Origin: Streptomyces griseus subsp. griseus
GTDB lineage: Bacteria; Actinomycetota; Actinomycetes; Streptomycetales; Streptomycetaceae
Direction of reading: 5' to 3'
Length of the DNA stretch: 64,000 bases
Assembly: GCF_003610995.1 (NCBI RefSeq)
Contig: NZ_CP032543.1
Location: 992,001-1,056,000, forward strand
A model generated the notes under the pieces. It saw nothing but the letters and a program-made list of their open reading frames with translations. It was not told the origin of the DNA and ran no database searches. Positions 19,652-28,906 of the stretch are shown piece after piece. How positions within the stretch are numbered: the first letter of the stretch is position 1; each line of letters opens with the position of its first letter. A program made the translations under genes and the position numbers.

Positions 19652-19660
19652 TCGTGAGAA

Positions 19661-20152
19661 CTACTTGGTGCCGGACTCGCCGTCGGTCTTGCCCTCGCTC
19701 TTGGCGTCCTTGACGTCCTTGGCCGCGGCGTCCTCGGTCTCGGCGTCGTCGGCCGTCTCGTCCTTGCCCAGGTCGATCTTGGCGATGTCCGCCTTCTCCG
19801 CGTCGGGCTCACCGGTCAGCGAGGAGGCGTCGTCGGGGACGACGGTGCCGTCCGCGTCCAGCTCCTCGTCATCGCCGTGCACGATGCGGTTGTACTCCGC
19901 GTCGTCCAGGACGGCACCGATCGCGTTCTTCGCGTAGATGGCGTGCACGCCGGGGGCGACCTCGAGGAGCACGGTGTCGTCGTGGACTTCCTTGACGGTC
20001 GCGTACATGCCCCCGATCGTCCGGACGCCGGTGCCGGGCTGCATGTCGTTGCGCATCTGCGCGGCCGCCGCCTGCTTCTTCTTGGCGGAGCGGGTCATCA
20101 GGAACATGGCCCCGATGAGCACGATGAAGGGGAGGAGAGTCAAGATATCCAC
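19661..20152 (-). CDS. yajC: Preprotein translocase subunit YajC
   Basis: Small SecDF-associated membrane protein, 163 aa. A single N-terminal helix (DILTLLPFIVLIGAMFLMT) is followed by the conserved YajC core RSAKKKQAAAAQMRNDMQPG, VRTIGGMYATV and VLLEVAPGVHAIYAKNAIG. The last ~70 residues are an acidic low-complexity extension (rich in Asp, Glu, Ala), longer than in most bacteria. The GTG at 20152 has GAAGGAA 7-8 nt upstream; an upstream in-frame TTG has no support. Confidence 0.93.
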   Translation of the reverse strand: MDILTLLPFIVLIGAMFLMTRSAKKKQAAAAQMRNDMQPGTGVRTIGGMYATVKEVHDDTVLLEVAPGVHAIYAKNAIGAVLDDAEYNRIVHGDDEELDADGTVVPDDASSLTGEPDAEKADIAKIDLGKDETADDAETEDAAAKDVKDAKSEGKTDGESGTK

Positions 20153-20241
20153 GGGACGGGAATTCCTTCGCACGACCGCGCTGGAATGCGGCCTGTATAT
20201 ACGGGGGTGGGTACACCGACCGTTAAGGGCGGCATCGGCGG

Positions 20242-20271
20242 AGTCTAAGCGAGTCCGCATCGTTGGAACAA
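20242..20271 (-). promoter_or_regulatory. Candidate promoter for yajC-secD-secF-apt
   Basis: On the minus strand TTGTTC, an 18-nt spacer and TAGACT fit a HrdB-type -35/-10 pair. It lies about 90 nt upstream of the yajC GTG. Sequence match only. Confidence 0.5.
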
Positions 20272-20318
20272 CGCCCAGCATGGCACCCGGGTTCCTGTAT
20301 ACGCGAACCTGTGACCCA

Positions 20319-21403
20319 TCACGCCCCGAACAGGCCCTGTTGTCCCTTTGCTCCGTGCTGTGGCGGGACCAGTCCCAGATGTGCCCAGGCCGCGGGGGTG
20401 GCGACCCGGCCCCGCGGGGTCCTGGCCAGCAGTCCTTCCCTTACGAGGAAGGGTTCGGCGACCTCCTCGACGGTCTCCCGCTCCTCCCCCACCGCGACCG
20501 CGAGGGTGGACAGGCCGACGGGTCCGCCGCCGAAGAGCTTGAGCAGCGCGCCGAGCACCGCACGGTCCAGCCGATCGAGTCCGCGGGCGTCAACCTCGTA
20601 CACCTTGAGCGCCGCCGCCGCGATCTCCCGGTCGATGGTGCCCTCGGCCTTGACCTGGGCGTAGTCCCGGACCCGGCGGAGCAGGCGGTTGGCGATACGG
20701 GGGGTGCCCCGGGAACGTCCGGCGATCTCGGCGGCGCCCTCGATGTCGATGCCGACGTCCAGGAGCCGGGCGGAGCGGTGGATGACGCGCTCCAGCTCGG
20801 TGGGCGCGTAGAACTCCATGTGGCCGGTGAAGCCGAAGCGGTCGCGCAGCGGGGGTGGCAGGAGTCCGGCCCGGGTGGTGGCGCCGACCAGGGTGAACGG
20901 GGGCAGTTCGAGGGGATGGCTGTGGCGCCGGGGCCCTTGCCGACGATGACGTCGACGCGGAAGTCCTCCATCGCCATGTAGAGCATCTCCTCGGCGGGCC
21001 TCGACATGCGGTGGATCTCGTCGAGGAAGAGGACCTCGCCCTCCTGGAGGGAGGAGAGGATCGCCGCGAGGTCGCCGGCGTGCTGGATGGCGGGGCCCGA
21101 GGTGATCCGGATCGGGGCGTTCATCTCCGCCGCGATGATCATCGAGAGGGTGGTCTTGCCGAGGCCGGGGGCGCCGGAGAGCAGCACGTGGTCGGCGGTG
21201 GCGCCGCGGGCGCGGGCCGCCTTGAGGACGAGGTCCAGTTGTTCGCGGACCTTCTCCTGGCCGACGAACTCGTCCAGGTCCTTGGGGCGCAGGGCCGCCT
21301 CGACCGCGGTGTCCTCACCGTCCGCGTCCGCGTCGACCAACCGGTCGTCGAAGACGGGCCCGGTGGGCTCGTCGGTCTCGGGTCCGGTCTCGTCCCAGTT
21401 CAT
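20319..21403 (-). CDS. ruvB: Holliday junction helicase RuvB, interrupted by a -1 frameshift
   Basis: AAA+ motor of the RuvAB branch-migration complex. The first frame starts at ATG 21403 ([13 protein letters not shown]), runs through [15 protein letters not shown], Walker [14 protein letters not shown] and Walker [16 protein letters not shown], up to [10 protein letters not shown]. The rest ([20 protein letters not shown] ... [14 protein letters not shown]) is in another frame ending at 20319. The break is a run of four Gs at 20912-20915 (plus strand), where five would restore [18 protein letters not shown]. Corrected length is 361 aa, normal for the family. All other motifs are intact, so this is more likely a homopolymer sequencing error than gene loss. 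Confidence 0.9.
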
Positions 21404-21432
21404 CAAGGGCCTCTTCGGTGGTTCGGTGCCGG

Positions 21433-22059
21433 TCAGCGTGCGCGGTTGAGAGTCTGCAGGGCGGCCCGCAGCAGCTGCGGCACGGGGGGTGCCACGCCCT
21501 CGGCGACAGCTGCCTCGGCCTGCGGCGCCACGGCACTGACGGCCTCGTCGGCCTCGCGGGTCGCATAACCGAGGCCGATGAGCGCGGCCTGGAGCTGGTC
21601 GCGCCAGCCCGAGGTGACGGGGGTGCCGACGCCCTGGTGGCCGATGTGCGCGCCGACCGGTTCGCCGAGCCGGTCCTTCAGCTCCAGCAGCAGCTTCTGG
21701 GCGCCCTTCTTCCCAATGCCGGAGACGGCCGTGAGGGCCTTCTCGTCCCCGGTGGAGACGGCGAGGCGGAGCGCGTCGGGGCTGTGGGTGGCGAGCATGG
21801 CCTGGGCGAGCCGGGGGCCGACGCCGCTGGCGGCCTGGAGCAGTTCGAAGACCTGGCGCTCGTCGTCGTCGGCGAAGCCGTACAGGGTGAGGGAGTCCTC
21901 CCGGACGACGAGGGAGGTGGCGAGCTTGGCCTCCTGGCCGACGCGCAGGCCGGTCAGGGTCTGCGGGGTGCACTGGAGGGCCATGCCGACGCCGCCGACC
22001 TCGATGACGGCCGTGGTCGGGGCGAGGGCGGCCACCGGGCCGGAGACGAAGGCGATCAT
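21433..22059 (-). CDS. ruvA: Holliday junction DNA helicase RuvA
   Basis: Tetrameric Holliday-junction-binding subunit of RuvAB, 208 aa. An OB-fold N-terminal domain ([20 protein letters not shown]) is followed by two helix-hairpin-helix motifs ([37 protein letters not shown]) and a C-terminal UBA-like domain that contacts RuvB ([16 protein letters not shown]). Its ATG overlaps the ruvC stop (ATGA), indicating coupling. The order ruvC-ruvA-ruvB is standard. Confidence 0.96.
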   Translation of the reverse strand: MIAFVSGPVAALAPTTAVIEVGGVGMALQCTPQTLTGLRVGQEAKLATSLVVREDSLTLYGFADDDERQVFELLQAASGVGPRLAQAMLATHSPDALRLAVSTGDEKALTAVSGIGKKGAQKLLLELKDRLGEPVGAHIGHQGVGTPVTSGWRDQLQAALIGLGYATREADEAVSAVAPQAEAAVAEGVAPPVPQLLRAALQTLNRAR

Positions 22060-22742
22060 GCAGTGGGGCCTTTCAGCGTGCGAGGGGTGCTGGGCGTGGC
22101 GGGCGTGCCGGACGCTCCGGGGGTACGAGGCGTGGCCTGTGTACGGGACGCGGGTGCCCTGCCCGGCGTGCGGGTCGCGCCGGGCGTACGGGAGATGCCG
22201 GGCGTGGTCTGCGTACGGGAGGCGGCCGGGGTGCGGTGGGCGGCGACGGCCTGCTGGAGGCGGTTCTGCGCGGGCGCCCGCCAGATGTGGCAGATCGCGA
22301 GGGCGAGGGCGTCGGCGGCGTCGGCGGGCTTGGGGGGTGCGTCCAGCCTGAGCAGCCGGGTCACCATGGCTCCGACCTGGGCCTTCTCGGCTCGGCCCGA
22401 TCCGGTGACGGCCGCCTTGACCTCGCTGGGGGTGTGCAGGGCGACCGGGATGCCCCGGCGGGCGGCGCAGAGCATGGCCACCGCACTGGCCTGGGCGGTG
22501 CCCATCACCGTACGGACGTTGTGCTGGGCGAAGACCCGCTCCACCGCCACGTAACCCGGGGAGTGCTCGTCCAGCCACTGCTCCATACCGCGTTCGATGG
22601 CGACGAGCCGGTCGCCGAGCTCCGCGTCGGCCGGGGTGCGCACGACGCCGACGCCGAGCATGGTCAGCGGGCGGCCCGCGACCCCCTCGACCACGCCGAT
22701 ACCGCACCGGGTCAGCCCCGGGTCAACGCCCAGAACCCGCAT
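22056..22742 (-). CDS. ruvC: Holliday junction resolvase RuvC with extended Thr/Pro/Arg tail
   Basis: Endonuclease that resolves Holliday junctions. 228 aa. Acidic residues of the RNase H-like active site are visible in [16 protein letters not shown] (D7), [17 protein letters not shown] (E) and [15 protein letters not shown] (D). Catalytic homology ends near residue 175. The remaining ~50 residues are low-complexity repeats built on S/T-R-T-P-G units, longer than the tail I expect in relatives (about 185-190 aa in total). The ATG at 22742 is chosen because the family begins MRVLGVDPG. Confidence 0.93.
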   Translation of the reverse strand: MRVLGVDPGLTRCGIGVVEGVAGRPLTMLGVGVVRTPADAELGDRLVAIERGMEQWLDEHSPGYVAVERVFAQHNVRTVMGTAQASAVAMLCAARRGIPVALHTPSEVKAAVTGSGRAEKAQVGAMVTRLLRLDAPPKPADAADALALAICHIWRAPAQNRLQQAVAAHRTPAASRTQTTPGISRTPGATRTPGRAPASRTQATPRTPGASGTPATPSTPRTLKGPTA

Positions 22743-22834
22743 GGAGCCCCCTGTCCTTGATGCTCGCCCTGCCCACTCGTTCATCTGTTCCCGCAGGCTA
22801 TCGGCTCGCGCTGACAATCCGTCGCATCCGACAA

Positions 22835-22873
22835 GACGACGGGCCGACGGGGTGTCCCCGTCGGCCCGTCGTC
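22835..22873 (-). terminator. yebC terminator hairpin
   Basis: GACGACGGGCCGACGGGG pairs perfectly (18 bp) with its complement around a 3-nt loop TGT. It lies 32 nt beyond the yebC stop and separates yebC from ruvC, so ruvCAB is probably transcribed from a promoter just downstream of it. Confidence 0.85.
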
Positions 22874-22904
22874 AGGTCGCACCGAGCCGTGCCCGGATCG
22901 CGCC

Positions 22905-23657
22905 TCAGGCGTCGACCTTCTCCATGACCTCGTCCGACACGTCGAAGTTGGCGAAGACGTTCTGCACGTCGTCGCTGTCCTCCAGCGCGTCGATGAGCTT
23001 GAAGATCTTGCGCGCGCCCTCTTCGTCCAGCTCCACCTGCATGGTCGGCAGGAAGTTGGCCTCGGCGGAGTCGTAGTCGATGCCCGCCTCCTGGAGCGCG
23101 GTGCGCACCGCGACCATGTCGGTGGCCTCGCTGACCACCTCGAAGGTCTCACCGAGGTCGTTGACCTCCTCGGCACCGGCGTCGAGGACCGCGCCCAGGA
23201 CGTCGTCCTCGCCCAGCTCGCCCTTGGGGACGATCACGACGCCCTTGCGGTTGAAGAGGTATGAGACGGAGCCCGGGTCGGCCATGGAGCCGCCGTTCCG
23301 GGTCATCGCGACACGTACGTCGGAGGCGGCACGGTTGCGGTTGTCGGTGAGGCACTCGATGAGCACCGCGACACCGTTGGGGCCGTAACCCTCGTACATG
23401 ATCGTCTCGTAGTCGGCGCCGCCCGCTTCGAGACCGCCGCCGCGCTTGACCGCGGAGTCGATGTTCTTGTTGGGGACGGAGCTCTTCTTCGCCTTCTGGA
23501 TGGCGTCGACGAGGGTCGGGTTGCCATCGGGATCCACGCCGCCGGAGCGCGCCGCGACCTCGATGTTCTTGATCAGCTTCGCGAAGAGCTTGCCGCGCTT
23601 GGCGTCAATCACGGCCTTCTTGTGCTTCGTCGTAGCCCATTTAGAGTGGCCGGACAT
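22905..23657 (-). CDS. YebC/PmpR family protein (DUF28)
   Basis: A 250-aa protein of the YebC/PmpR family, described variously as DNA-binding regulators and, more recently, as translation factors for difficult (proline-rich) stretches. It starts with the invariant [21 protein letters not shown], has [16 protein letters not shown] and [20 protein letters not shown], and an acidic C-terminus. The ATG at 23657 has GAAGGAG upstream. It lies between pdxT and ruvC on the same strand, as in other actinobacteria. Confidence 0.93.
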   Translation of the reverse strand: MSGHSKWATTKHKKAVIDAKRGKLFAKLIKNIEVAARSGGVDPDGNPTLVDAIQKAKKSSVPNKNIDSAVKRGGGLEAGGADYETIMYEGYGPNGVAVLIECLTDNRNRAASDVRVAMTRNGGSMADPGSVSYLFNRKGVVIVPKGELGEDDVLGAVLDAGAEEVNDLGETFEVVSEATDMVAVRTALQEAGIDYDSAEANFLPTMQVELDEEGARKIFKLIDALEDSDDVQNVFANFDVSDEVMEKVDA

Positions 23658-23718
23658 CTGCCTTCTCCTTCGCGTCACCAAAATCGAGTCGAACCCGAGA
23701 GATCCTACCGGGGTCCGC

Positions 23719-24312
23719 TCACTTCACCGCGCGCACCATCTCCACGAACAGAGCGTGCACACGATGGTCGCCGGTCAGTTCGGGATGGAATGACGTGGCG
23801 AGGACATTTCGCTGCCGTACGGCCACGATGTGGCCGCCGTGCTCGGCGATGACCTCGGCCTCGGCCCCGACGGACTCCACCCAGGGGGCGCGGATGAAGA
23901 CGCCCTCCACCGGACCGCCCTCGACGCCGTCGACCTCGACGGCGGCCTCGAAGGACTCGTTCTGCCGGCCGAAGGCGTTGCGCCGCACGATCATGTCGAT
24001 GCCGCCGACGGTCTCCTGGCCGGAGCGCGGGTCGAGGATCTTCCCGGCCAGCAGGATCATCCCGGCGCAGGTGCCGTAGACCGGCATCCCGGCCCTCACC
24101 CGCTCGCGCAGGGGCTCCATCATGCCGAAGAGGACGGCCAGCTTGGACATGGTGGTGGACTCGCCGCCGGGGATGACCAGGCCGTCGATCTCGGCGAGCT
24201 CCTCGGGGCGCCGGACCGGCCTGGCCTGGGCGTCAGCCGAGGCCAGGGCGATCAGGTGTTCCCGTACGTCGCCCTGGAGTGCGAGGACGCCGATCACAGG
24301 GGTGTCGCTCAT
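23719..24312 (-). CDS. pdxT: Pyridoxal 5'-phosphate synthase glutaminase subunit
   Basis: Class I glutaminase that hydrolyses glutamine and channels ammonia to PdxS for PLP synthesis. 197 aa. Starts [18 protein letters not shown]. The glutamine-binding [10 protein letters not shown], the nucleophile elbow [11 protein letters not shown] (Cys about residue 81) and the His/Glu of the triad in [13 protein letters not shown] are all present. It follows pdxS by 6 bp, forming the PdxST pair. Confidence 0.96.
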   Translation of the reverse strand: MSDTPVIGVLALQGDVREHLIALASADAQARPVRRPEELAEIDGLVIPGGESTTMSKLAVLFGMMEPLRERVRAGMPVYGTCAGMILLAGKILDPRSGQETVGGIDMIVRRNAFGRQNESFEAAVEVDGVEGGPVEGVFIRAPWVESVGAEAEVIAEHGGHIVAVRQRNVLATSFHPELTGDHRVHALFVEMVRAVK

Positions 24313-24318
24313 CAGTGG

Positions 24319-25239
24319 TTACCAGCCGCGGTTGGCGTAGCGCTCGGACTCGGGCAGGGTGTCGCAGTTGATGCCGACCATGGCCTCGCCCAGGTTGCGG
24401 GAGGCGTCCGCGATGACCTTGGGGTCGTCGTAGAAGGTGGTGGCCTTCACGATGGCGGCGGCGCGCTTGGCCGGGTCGCCGGACTTGAAGATGCCGGAGC
24501 CGACGAAGACGCCCTCGGCGCCGAGCTGGCGCATCAGCGCGGCGTCGGCCGGGGTGGCGACACCACCGGCGGAGAACAGCACGACCGGCAGCTTGCCGAG
24601 CTCGGCGACCTCCTTGACCAGCTCGTAGGGGGCACGCAGGTCCTTGGCGGCGGCGTACAGCTCGTTGTTGTCGAAGCCGCGCAGACGGGCGATCTCGTTC
24701 TTGATCTGGCGCAGGTGGCGGACCGCCTCGACGACGTTGCCGGTGCCGGCCTCGCCCTTCGAGCGGATCATGGCCGCGCCCTCGGCGATGCGGCGCAGGG
24801 CCTCGCCCAGGTTGGTGGCGCCGCAGACGAACGGGGTAGTGAAGGCGAACTTGTCGCTGTGGTTGACCTCGTCGGCCGGGGTGAGGACCTCGGACTCGTC
24901 GATGTAGTCGACACCGAGGGACTGGAGGACCTGGGCCTCGACGAAGTGGCCGATGCGGGACTTGGCCATGACGGGGATGGAGACGGCCCCGATGATCTCC
25001 TCGATCATGTTGGGGTCGGACATCCGGGCCACGCCGCCGTCCTTGCGGATGTCGGCCGGGACCCGCTCCAGAGCCATGACGGCCACGGCGCCCGCGTCCT
25101 CGGCGATCTTCGCCTGCTCGGCGTCGACGACGTCCATGATCACGCCGCCCTTGAGCTGCTCGGCCATGCCGCGCTTGACGCGGGCGGTGCCGGTGGCGGG
25201 GGACTCGGCGGACTGCGGGGTGCTGGGAAGCGTGGACAC
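24319..25239 (-). CDS. pdxS: Pyridoxal 5'-phosphate synthase subunit PdxS
   Basis: Makes PLP from ribose 5-phosphate, glyceraldehyde 3-phosphate and ammonia supplied by PdxT. 306 aa, (beta/alpha)8 barrel. Signatures are [18 protein letters not shown], the lysine-containing [33 protein letters not shown], and [15 protein letters not shown]. The start is the GTG at 25239, with GTGAGG just upstream. An imperfect inverted repeat at 25289-25309 lies upstream but may equally be the end of the preceding gene. Confidence 0.97.
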   Translation of the reverse strand: MSTLPSTPQSAESPATGTARVKRGMAEQLKGGVIMDVVDAEQAKIAEDAGAVAVMALERVPADIRKDGGVARMSDPNMIEEIIGAVSIPVMAKSRIGHFVEAQVLQSLGVDYIDESEVLTPADEVNHSDKFAFTTPFVCGATNLGEALRRIAEGAAMIRSKGEAGTGNVVEAVRHLRQIKNEIARLRGFDNNELYAAAKDLRAPYELVKEVAELGKLPVVLFSAGGVATPADAALMRQLGAEGVFVGSGIFKSGDPAKRAAAIVKATTFYDDPKVIADASRNLGEAMVGINCDTLPESERYANRGW

Positions 25240-25361
25240 GGGACCTCACTCGGTGAAGGACGCTGAATTACTGCATCGCCGAGCAAACGCTGTGGGACCG
25301 GTCCACAGCAAGGGCCAATAGGGAGGCCGTGGATCGTTTTGGCCCTGTATCCGCTCCCGGC

Positions 25362-25910
25362 TCAGGTGCCGGGGCGGTCCGCGAGGGCCACCGGTGGGGC
25401 GTCGTCCATCTCGAAGGCGAGCGGGAAGGGCGCGTGCCCGGCCAGCCGGAACAGCCGTACGGTGCGGTGCCGCCGCAGGGCCCGGGCGGCGCGCACGGAG
25501 TCGTTGTGGAAGCGCCGGGCCATCGGTACGCGGCGTACGGCGGCGGCCAGTTCGGTGGCCGCGTCCTCCCCGCCGGGGACCTCCTTCACCGCCTCCACCT
25601 GGGCCGGTTCGCCGAAGACGGCGCGCAGGGCGGCGCTCAGCTCGCTCTCGGCGACCTCGCGGTGGTCCTCCTCGGCCTGCCGGGCGGCGTGCGCGGCCTC
25701 GTACAGCACGATGGAGGCGGCCGGGTCCAGGACGCCGGAGGTGGCCAGCTCCTGGGTGACCGAGGCGCGGCGCAGGAGCTGGGCGTCGAGGGCGGCGCGG
25801 GCGGCGTCGATCCGGGAGTGCAGACGGTCCAGGCGGCCGGCGGTCCAGCTGAGGTAGACGCCGATCGCGACGAGGGCGACGACGATCCAGACGATGAGGG
25901 TTACGGTCAC
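25362..25910 (-). CDS. Membrane-anchored LemA-like protein of unknown function
   Basis: A 182-aa protein. One N-terminal transmembrane helix (residues about 2-22, VTLIVWIVVALVAIGVYLSW) is followed by long charged helices (GRLDRLHSRIDAARAALDAQ, RRASVTQELA), which resembles LemA-fold proteins, and a Pro-containing C-terminus. The start is the GTG at 25910. It lies between pimA and pdxS on the same strand, with about 120 bp of space to pdxS. I cannot assign a function. Confidence 0.75.
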   Translation of the reverse strand: MTVTLIVWIVVALVAIGVYLSWTAGRLDRLHSRIDAARAALDAQLLRRASVTQELATSGVLDPAASIVLYEAAHAARQAEEDHREVAESELSAALRAVFGEPAQVEAVKEVPGGEDAATELAAAVRRVPMARRFHNDSVRAARALRRHRTVRLFRLAGHAPFPLAFEMDDAPPVALADRPGT

Positions 25911-26033
25911 GGTCCCACACGCTACCGTCGCCGGGACCCGGTCCTCTCAACCGGCGGCCCCGGTCCCGCCTCCGGCAGGAGGCCCCGACCGCAAGGGCCG
26001 ACCCCGGCCCCGCCATCGGCCGGAGGCCTCCGA

Positions 26034-26063
26034 CCGCACCGGGCGGCTCGCGCCCCGGTGCGG
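26034..26063 (-). terminator. pimA terminator hairpin
   Basis: CCGCACCGGG pairs with CCCGGTGCGG (10 bp, 10-nt loop) just beyond the pimA stop at 26069. Stem only; no clear T-run. Confidence 0.5.
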
Positions 26064-26068
26064 GCTCC

Positions 26069-27229
26069 TCAGTCCCGCGCCAGTCCGAACCGGGCCCGCA
26101 GCCCCGACCGCTCGTCCGCCGCCACCGAGGCGGCCCCGTCCGTCACCGTCTCGTACACCGCGAGGATGTCGGCGCCCACGGTCGCCCAGTCGAAGCGCCG
26201 TACGTGGGCCTCGCCCCGCTCCCGCAGTCCGGCCCGGCGCTCCGGGTCGCCCAGCAGCCGGATCGCGGCGGCGGCCAGCGCGTCGGCGTCCTCGTTGGCG
26301 AAGAGGTCACCCGCCGCGCCCTGGTCCAGCACCTGCGCGAAGGCGTCCAGGTCGCTGGCGAGGACCGGCGCCCCCGCCGACAGCGCCTCGACCAGGATGA
26401 TGCCGAAGCTCTCGCCGCCCGTGTTCGGCGCCACGTACACATCGACGCTGCGGAGCAGCCGGGCCTTGTCCTCGTCGCTGACCATGCCGAGGAACTCCAC
26501 GCGCTCGCGCAGCTCCTCCGGCAGCGAGGCCACCGCCTCCTCCTCGTCCCCGCGCCCCGCGACCAGCAGCCGGGTCTCCGGGCGGGCGGCGAGGATGGCG
26601 GGCAGCGCCTTCATCAGGACCGGCAGCCCCTTTCGGGGCTCGTCGATGCGGCCGATGAAGCCGAGGGTCTGGCCCTGCCACTCGGCCTTCGGCTCGGCGT
26701 CGGCGAAGAAGCCGACGTCGACGCCGTTCGGGATGACCACGGCGTCCCCGCCCAGGTGCTCCACCAGGGTGCGCCGCGCGTACTCGCTCACGGCGATCCG
26801 CGCGCTGATCTTCTCCAGGGCGGGCTGGAGGATCGGATACGCGGCGATCATCGCCCGGGAGCGCGGGTTGGAGGTGTGGAAGGTGGCCACGATCGGTCCC
26901 TGCGCCGACCAGCAGGCGAGCAGGCCGAGCGAGGGGGAGGTCGGCTCGTGGATGTGGATGACGTCGAAGGTGCCGTCATGCAGCCAGCGGCGGACCCGGG
27001 CGGCGGAGAGGAAGCCGAAGTTCAGCCGGGCGACGGAGCCGTTGTACGGGACCGGGACGGCCCGGCCCGCCGAGACGACGTACGGGGGCAGCGGGGTCTC
27101 GTCGTCGGCCGGGGCCAGGACGGAGACGGTGTGGCCGAGGCCGATGAGGTGCTCGGCCAGGTCCCGGATGTGGAACTGCACGCCGCCCGGTACGTCCCAG
27201 GAGTACGGGCAGACGATGCCGATCTTCAC
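26069..27229 (-). CDS. pimA: Phosphatidylinositol alpha-mannosyltransferase (GT4)
   Basis: Transfers mannose from GDP-mannose to phosphatidylinositol, the first step of PIM glycolipid synthesis at the cytoplasmic membrane. 386 aa, GT-B fold. It starts KIGIVCPYSWDVPGGVQFHI, contains the GGVQFH loop of PimA, VIHIHEPTSPSLGLLA, and the GT4 donor-site E-x7-E motif in GESFGIILVEALSAGAPVLA. The GTG at 27229 overlaps the stop of a short 37-aa ORF (GTGA). The order pgsA-patA-pimA matches the mycobacterial PIM locus. Confidence 0.9.
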   Translation of the reverse strand: MKIGIVCPYSWDVPGGVQFHIRDLAEHLIGLGHTVSVLAPADDETPLPPYVVSAGRAVPVPYNGSVARLNFGFLSAARVRRWLHDGTFDVIHIHEPTSPSLGLLACWSAQGPIVATFHTSNPRSRAMIAAYPILQPALEKISARIAVSEYARRTLVEHLGGDAVVIPNGVDVGFFADAEPKAEWQGQTLGFIGRIDEPRKGLPVLMKALPAILAARPETRLLVAGRGDEEEAVASLPEELRERVEFLGMVSDEDKARLLRSVDVYVAPNTGGESFGIILVEALSAGAPVLASDLDAFAQVLDQGAAGDLFANEDADALAAAAIRLLGDPERRAGLRERGEAHVRRFDWATVGADILAVYETVTDGAASVAADERSGLRARFGLARD

Positions 27230-27339
27230 GTGTGCTCTCCCGGGGGTCCGTTCCTCATGTGTCCTCCGAGGGCTTCGGGCGTCACGTCCGCTCCCTGGAG
27301 CCCGGTCTTCATGCGCCCTCCCCGGAATTCGGCCGTCAT
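27226..27339 (-). CDS. 37-aa ORF made of tandem start-site repeats, between patA and pimA
   Basis: Its ATG (27339) overlaps the patA stop (ATGA) and its TGA (27226) overlaps the pimA GTG (GTGA), so it perfectly bridges the two genes. It is built from four in-frame 27-nt units of nine codons, each starting with a start codon (ATG 27339, ATG 27312, GTG 27285, ATG 27258), for example MTAEFRGGR then MKTGLQGAD. Each start, including that of pimA, is preceded by GGGAG/GGAGG-type sequence. It may be translated to couple patA with pimA, or simply be a slippage-expanded ribosome-binding region. No homology recognised. Confidence 0.45.
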   Translation of the reverse strand: MTAEFRGGRMKTGLQGADVTPEALGGHMRNGPPGEHT

Positions 27340-28247
27340 GCGCGCTCCCCCCGGGGCTCCAGGTCGTCCAGCCAGAGCCGCTGGAGCATGTGCCAGTCCT
27401 CCGGGTGCTCCGCGATGCCGCCCGCGAAGGCGTCGGCCAGCGCCTGCGTCATCGCGGCCGTCCTCTCGGCGCGGGTGCCTTCCTCCGGCACCTCGATCGC
27501 CGGGTGGACGCGGGCGCCCATCACCGGCGTGCCGTCGTACCAGAGGGTCACCGGCATCAGCAGCGCGCCCGTCTGCTGGGCGAGCAGGGCCGGGCCCGCG
27601 GGCATCCGGGCGGTGGCGCCGAAGAACGACACCTCCACGCCGGAGGCGGAGAGGTCCCGGTCGGCGACCAGGCAGACCAGGCCGCCGGCGCGCAGCCGCC
27701 GGGCCAGCGTGCCGAAGGCCGCGCCGCCGCTGTGCGGGAGGACCTCCATGCCCAGACCCTCGCGGTAGGCGACGAACCGGTCGTAGAGGGTGGCGGGCTC
27801 CAGCCGTTCGGCGACGGTGGTGAAGGGGACCTTCAGGTCGGTGGTGACCCAGGCTCCGGCGAGGTCCCAGTTGCCCAGGTGCGGCAGGGCGATGACCACG
27901 CCCTTCCCGGCGTCCAGGCCCTCGGTCAGGTGGTGGGCGTCCTGGACGTCGATGCTCGCCCTGATGCGCTCCGGGGTCCAGGTGGGCAGCCGGAACGACT
28001 CCATCCAGTACCGCATGTACGAGCGCATCCCGGCCTTGGACAGCTCGGCCAGCCGCTCCGGGCTCGCGTCCGGGACCACCCGCGCCAGGTTCGACTCCAG
28101 GCGCAGCACGCTCTTGCCGCGCCGCTTCCAGGTCCGGTCGGCGATGGTGCGGAAGAGGGCCGTGGCGGCGGGTTCGGGCAGCTTCTTCACCGCGCCCCAG
28201 CCGAGCCCGTACAGCCCGTCGGTGATCCGGCCCTTGAGCGCGCTCAT
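27336..28247 (-). CDS. patA: PIM acyltransferase (HtrB/LpxL family)
   Basis: Acyltransferase, 303 aa, expected to acylate the mannose of phosphatidylinositol mannoside on the cytoplasmic face. It has the HX4D catalytic motif in ALPHLGNWDLAGAWV (about residues 122-136), CLVADRDLSASGVEVSFFG and GALLMPVTLWYDG typical of bacterial lipid acyltransferases. The symbol follows the mycobacterial homologue in the same gene order. The ATG at 28247 overlaps the pgsA stop (ATGA), indicating coupling. Confidence 0.87.
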   Translation of the reverse strand: MSALKGRITDGLYGLGWGAVKKLPEPAATALFRTIADRTWKRRGKSVLRLESNLARVVPDASPERLAELSKAGMRSYMRYWMESFRLPTWTPERIRASIDVQDAHHLTEGLDAGKGVVIALPHLGNWDLAGAWVTTDLKVPFTTVAERLEPATLYDRFVAYREGLGMEVLPHSGGAAFGTLARRLRAGGLVCLVADRDLSASGVEVSFFGATARMPAGPALLAQQTGALLMPVTLWYDGTPVMGARVHPAIEVPEEGTRAERTAAMTQALADAFAGGIAEHPEDWHMLQRLWLDDLEPRGERA

Positions 28248-28906
28248 CGGTCGGCCGGTCCGCCGGCGGCGGAGGCCGCGTCGGCCTCGGCGGACTCGCG
28301 GCGTACGGTCACCACGCGCTGGACCAGTGTGACCAGGGAGCCCACGGCGACGATCCACAGCGCGACCGGGAGCAGGACGTCGATGTGCGGGACGCCGAAC
28401 TTGTGCAGTCCTGCGAGGCCCGCGGCGACCAGCGAGATGACCAGCCGCTCGGCGCGCTCCACCAGCCCGTTCACCGCGACCGGCAGGCCGATCGACTCGC
28501 CGCGCGCCTTGGTGTACGAGACCACCTGGCCACTGGCCAGGCAGAAGATGGCGACGGCGCACAGGACGTTGTCGTCTCCGCTGCCCGCGTACCAGAGGGC
28601 GAACCCGGCGAAGATCGCGCTGTCGGCGACCCGGTCCAGCGTGGAGTCGAGGAACGCGCCCCACCGGCTGGAGATCCCGGCCTGCCGGGCCATGTTGCCG
28701 TCGACGAGGTCCGAGAAGACGAAGATGGTGATGACGATGGTGCCCCAGAAGAACTCCCCCATCGGGAAAAAGACCAGCGCACCTGCCATCACTCCGGCCG
28801 TGCCGATGAGAGTGACCGCGTCGGGGCTGACCCCGAGGCGGAGCAGCAGGGCGGCGAACGGGGTGAGGACACGCGTGAAAAATGCACGCGCGTACTTGTT
28901 CAGCAT
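28244..28906 (-). CDS. pgsA: Phosphatidylinositol phosphate synthase (CDP-alcohol phosphatidyltransferase)
   Basis: Membrane enzyme, 220 aa, joining CDP-diacylglycerol with inositol phosphate to make PI phosphate. The CDP-alcohol phosphotransferase signature DGx2ARx8Gx3Dx3D is exact: DGNMARQ ... GAFLDSTLD (about residues 66-88). Six hydrophobic segments follow the N-terminus LNKYARAFFTRVLTPFAALL. The ATG at 28906 is where homology starts. First gene of the coupled pgsA-patA-(sORF)-pimA series. Confidence 0.9.
   Translation of the reverse strand: MLNKYARAFFTRVLTPFAALLLRLGVSPDAVTLIGTAGVMAGALVFFPMGEFFWGTIVITIFVFSDLVDGNMARQAGISSRWGAFLDSTLDRVADSAIFAGFALWYAGSGDDNVLCAVAIFCLASGQVVSYTKARGESIGLPVAVNGLVERAERLVISLVAAGLAGLHKFGVPHIDVLLPVALWIVAVGSLVTLVQRVVTVRRESAEADAASAAGGPADR

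Noticed and set aside
20319..21403. Programmed frameshifting in ruvB
   Set aside because: The break is a single missing base in a homopolymer, with no slippery heptamer plus pseudoknot, and four other genes in the window show the same type of lesion.
25289..25309. A PdxR-type operator before pdxS
   Set aside because: The inverted repeat GCTGTGG ... CCACAGC is short and lies between two same-strand genes, where it could as well be the 3' end of the upstream gene. No pdxR gene is nearby.
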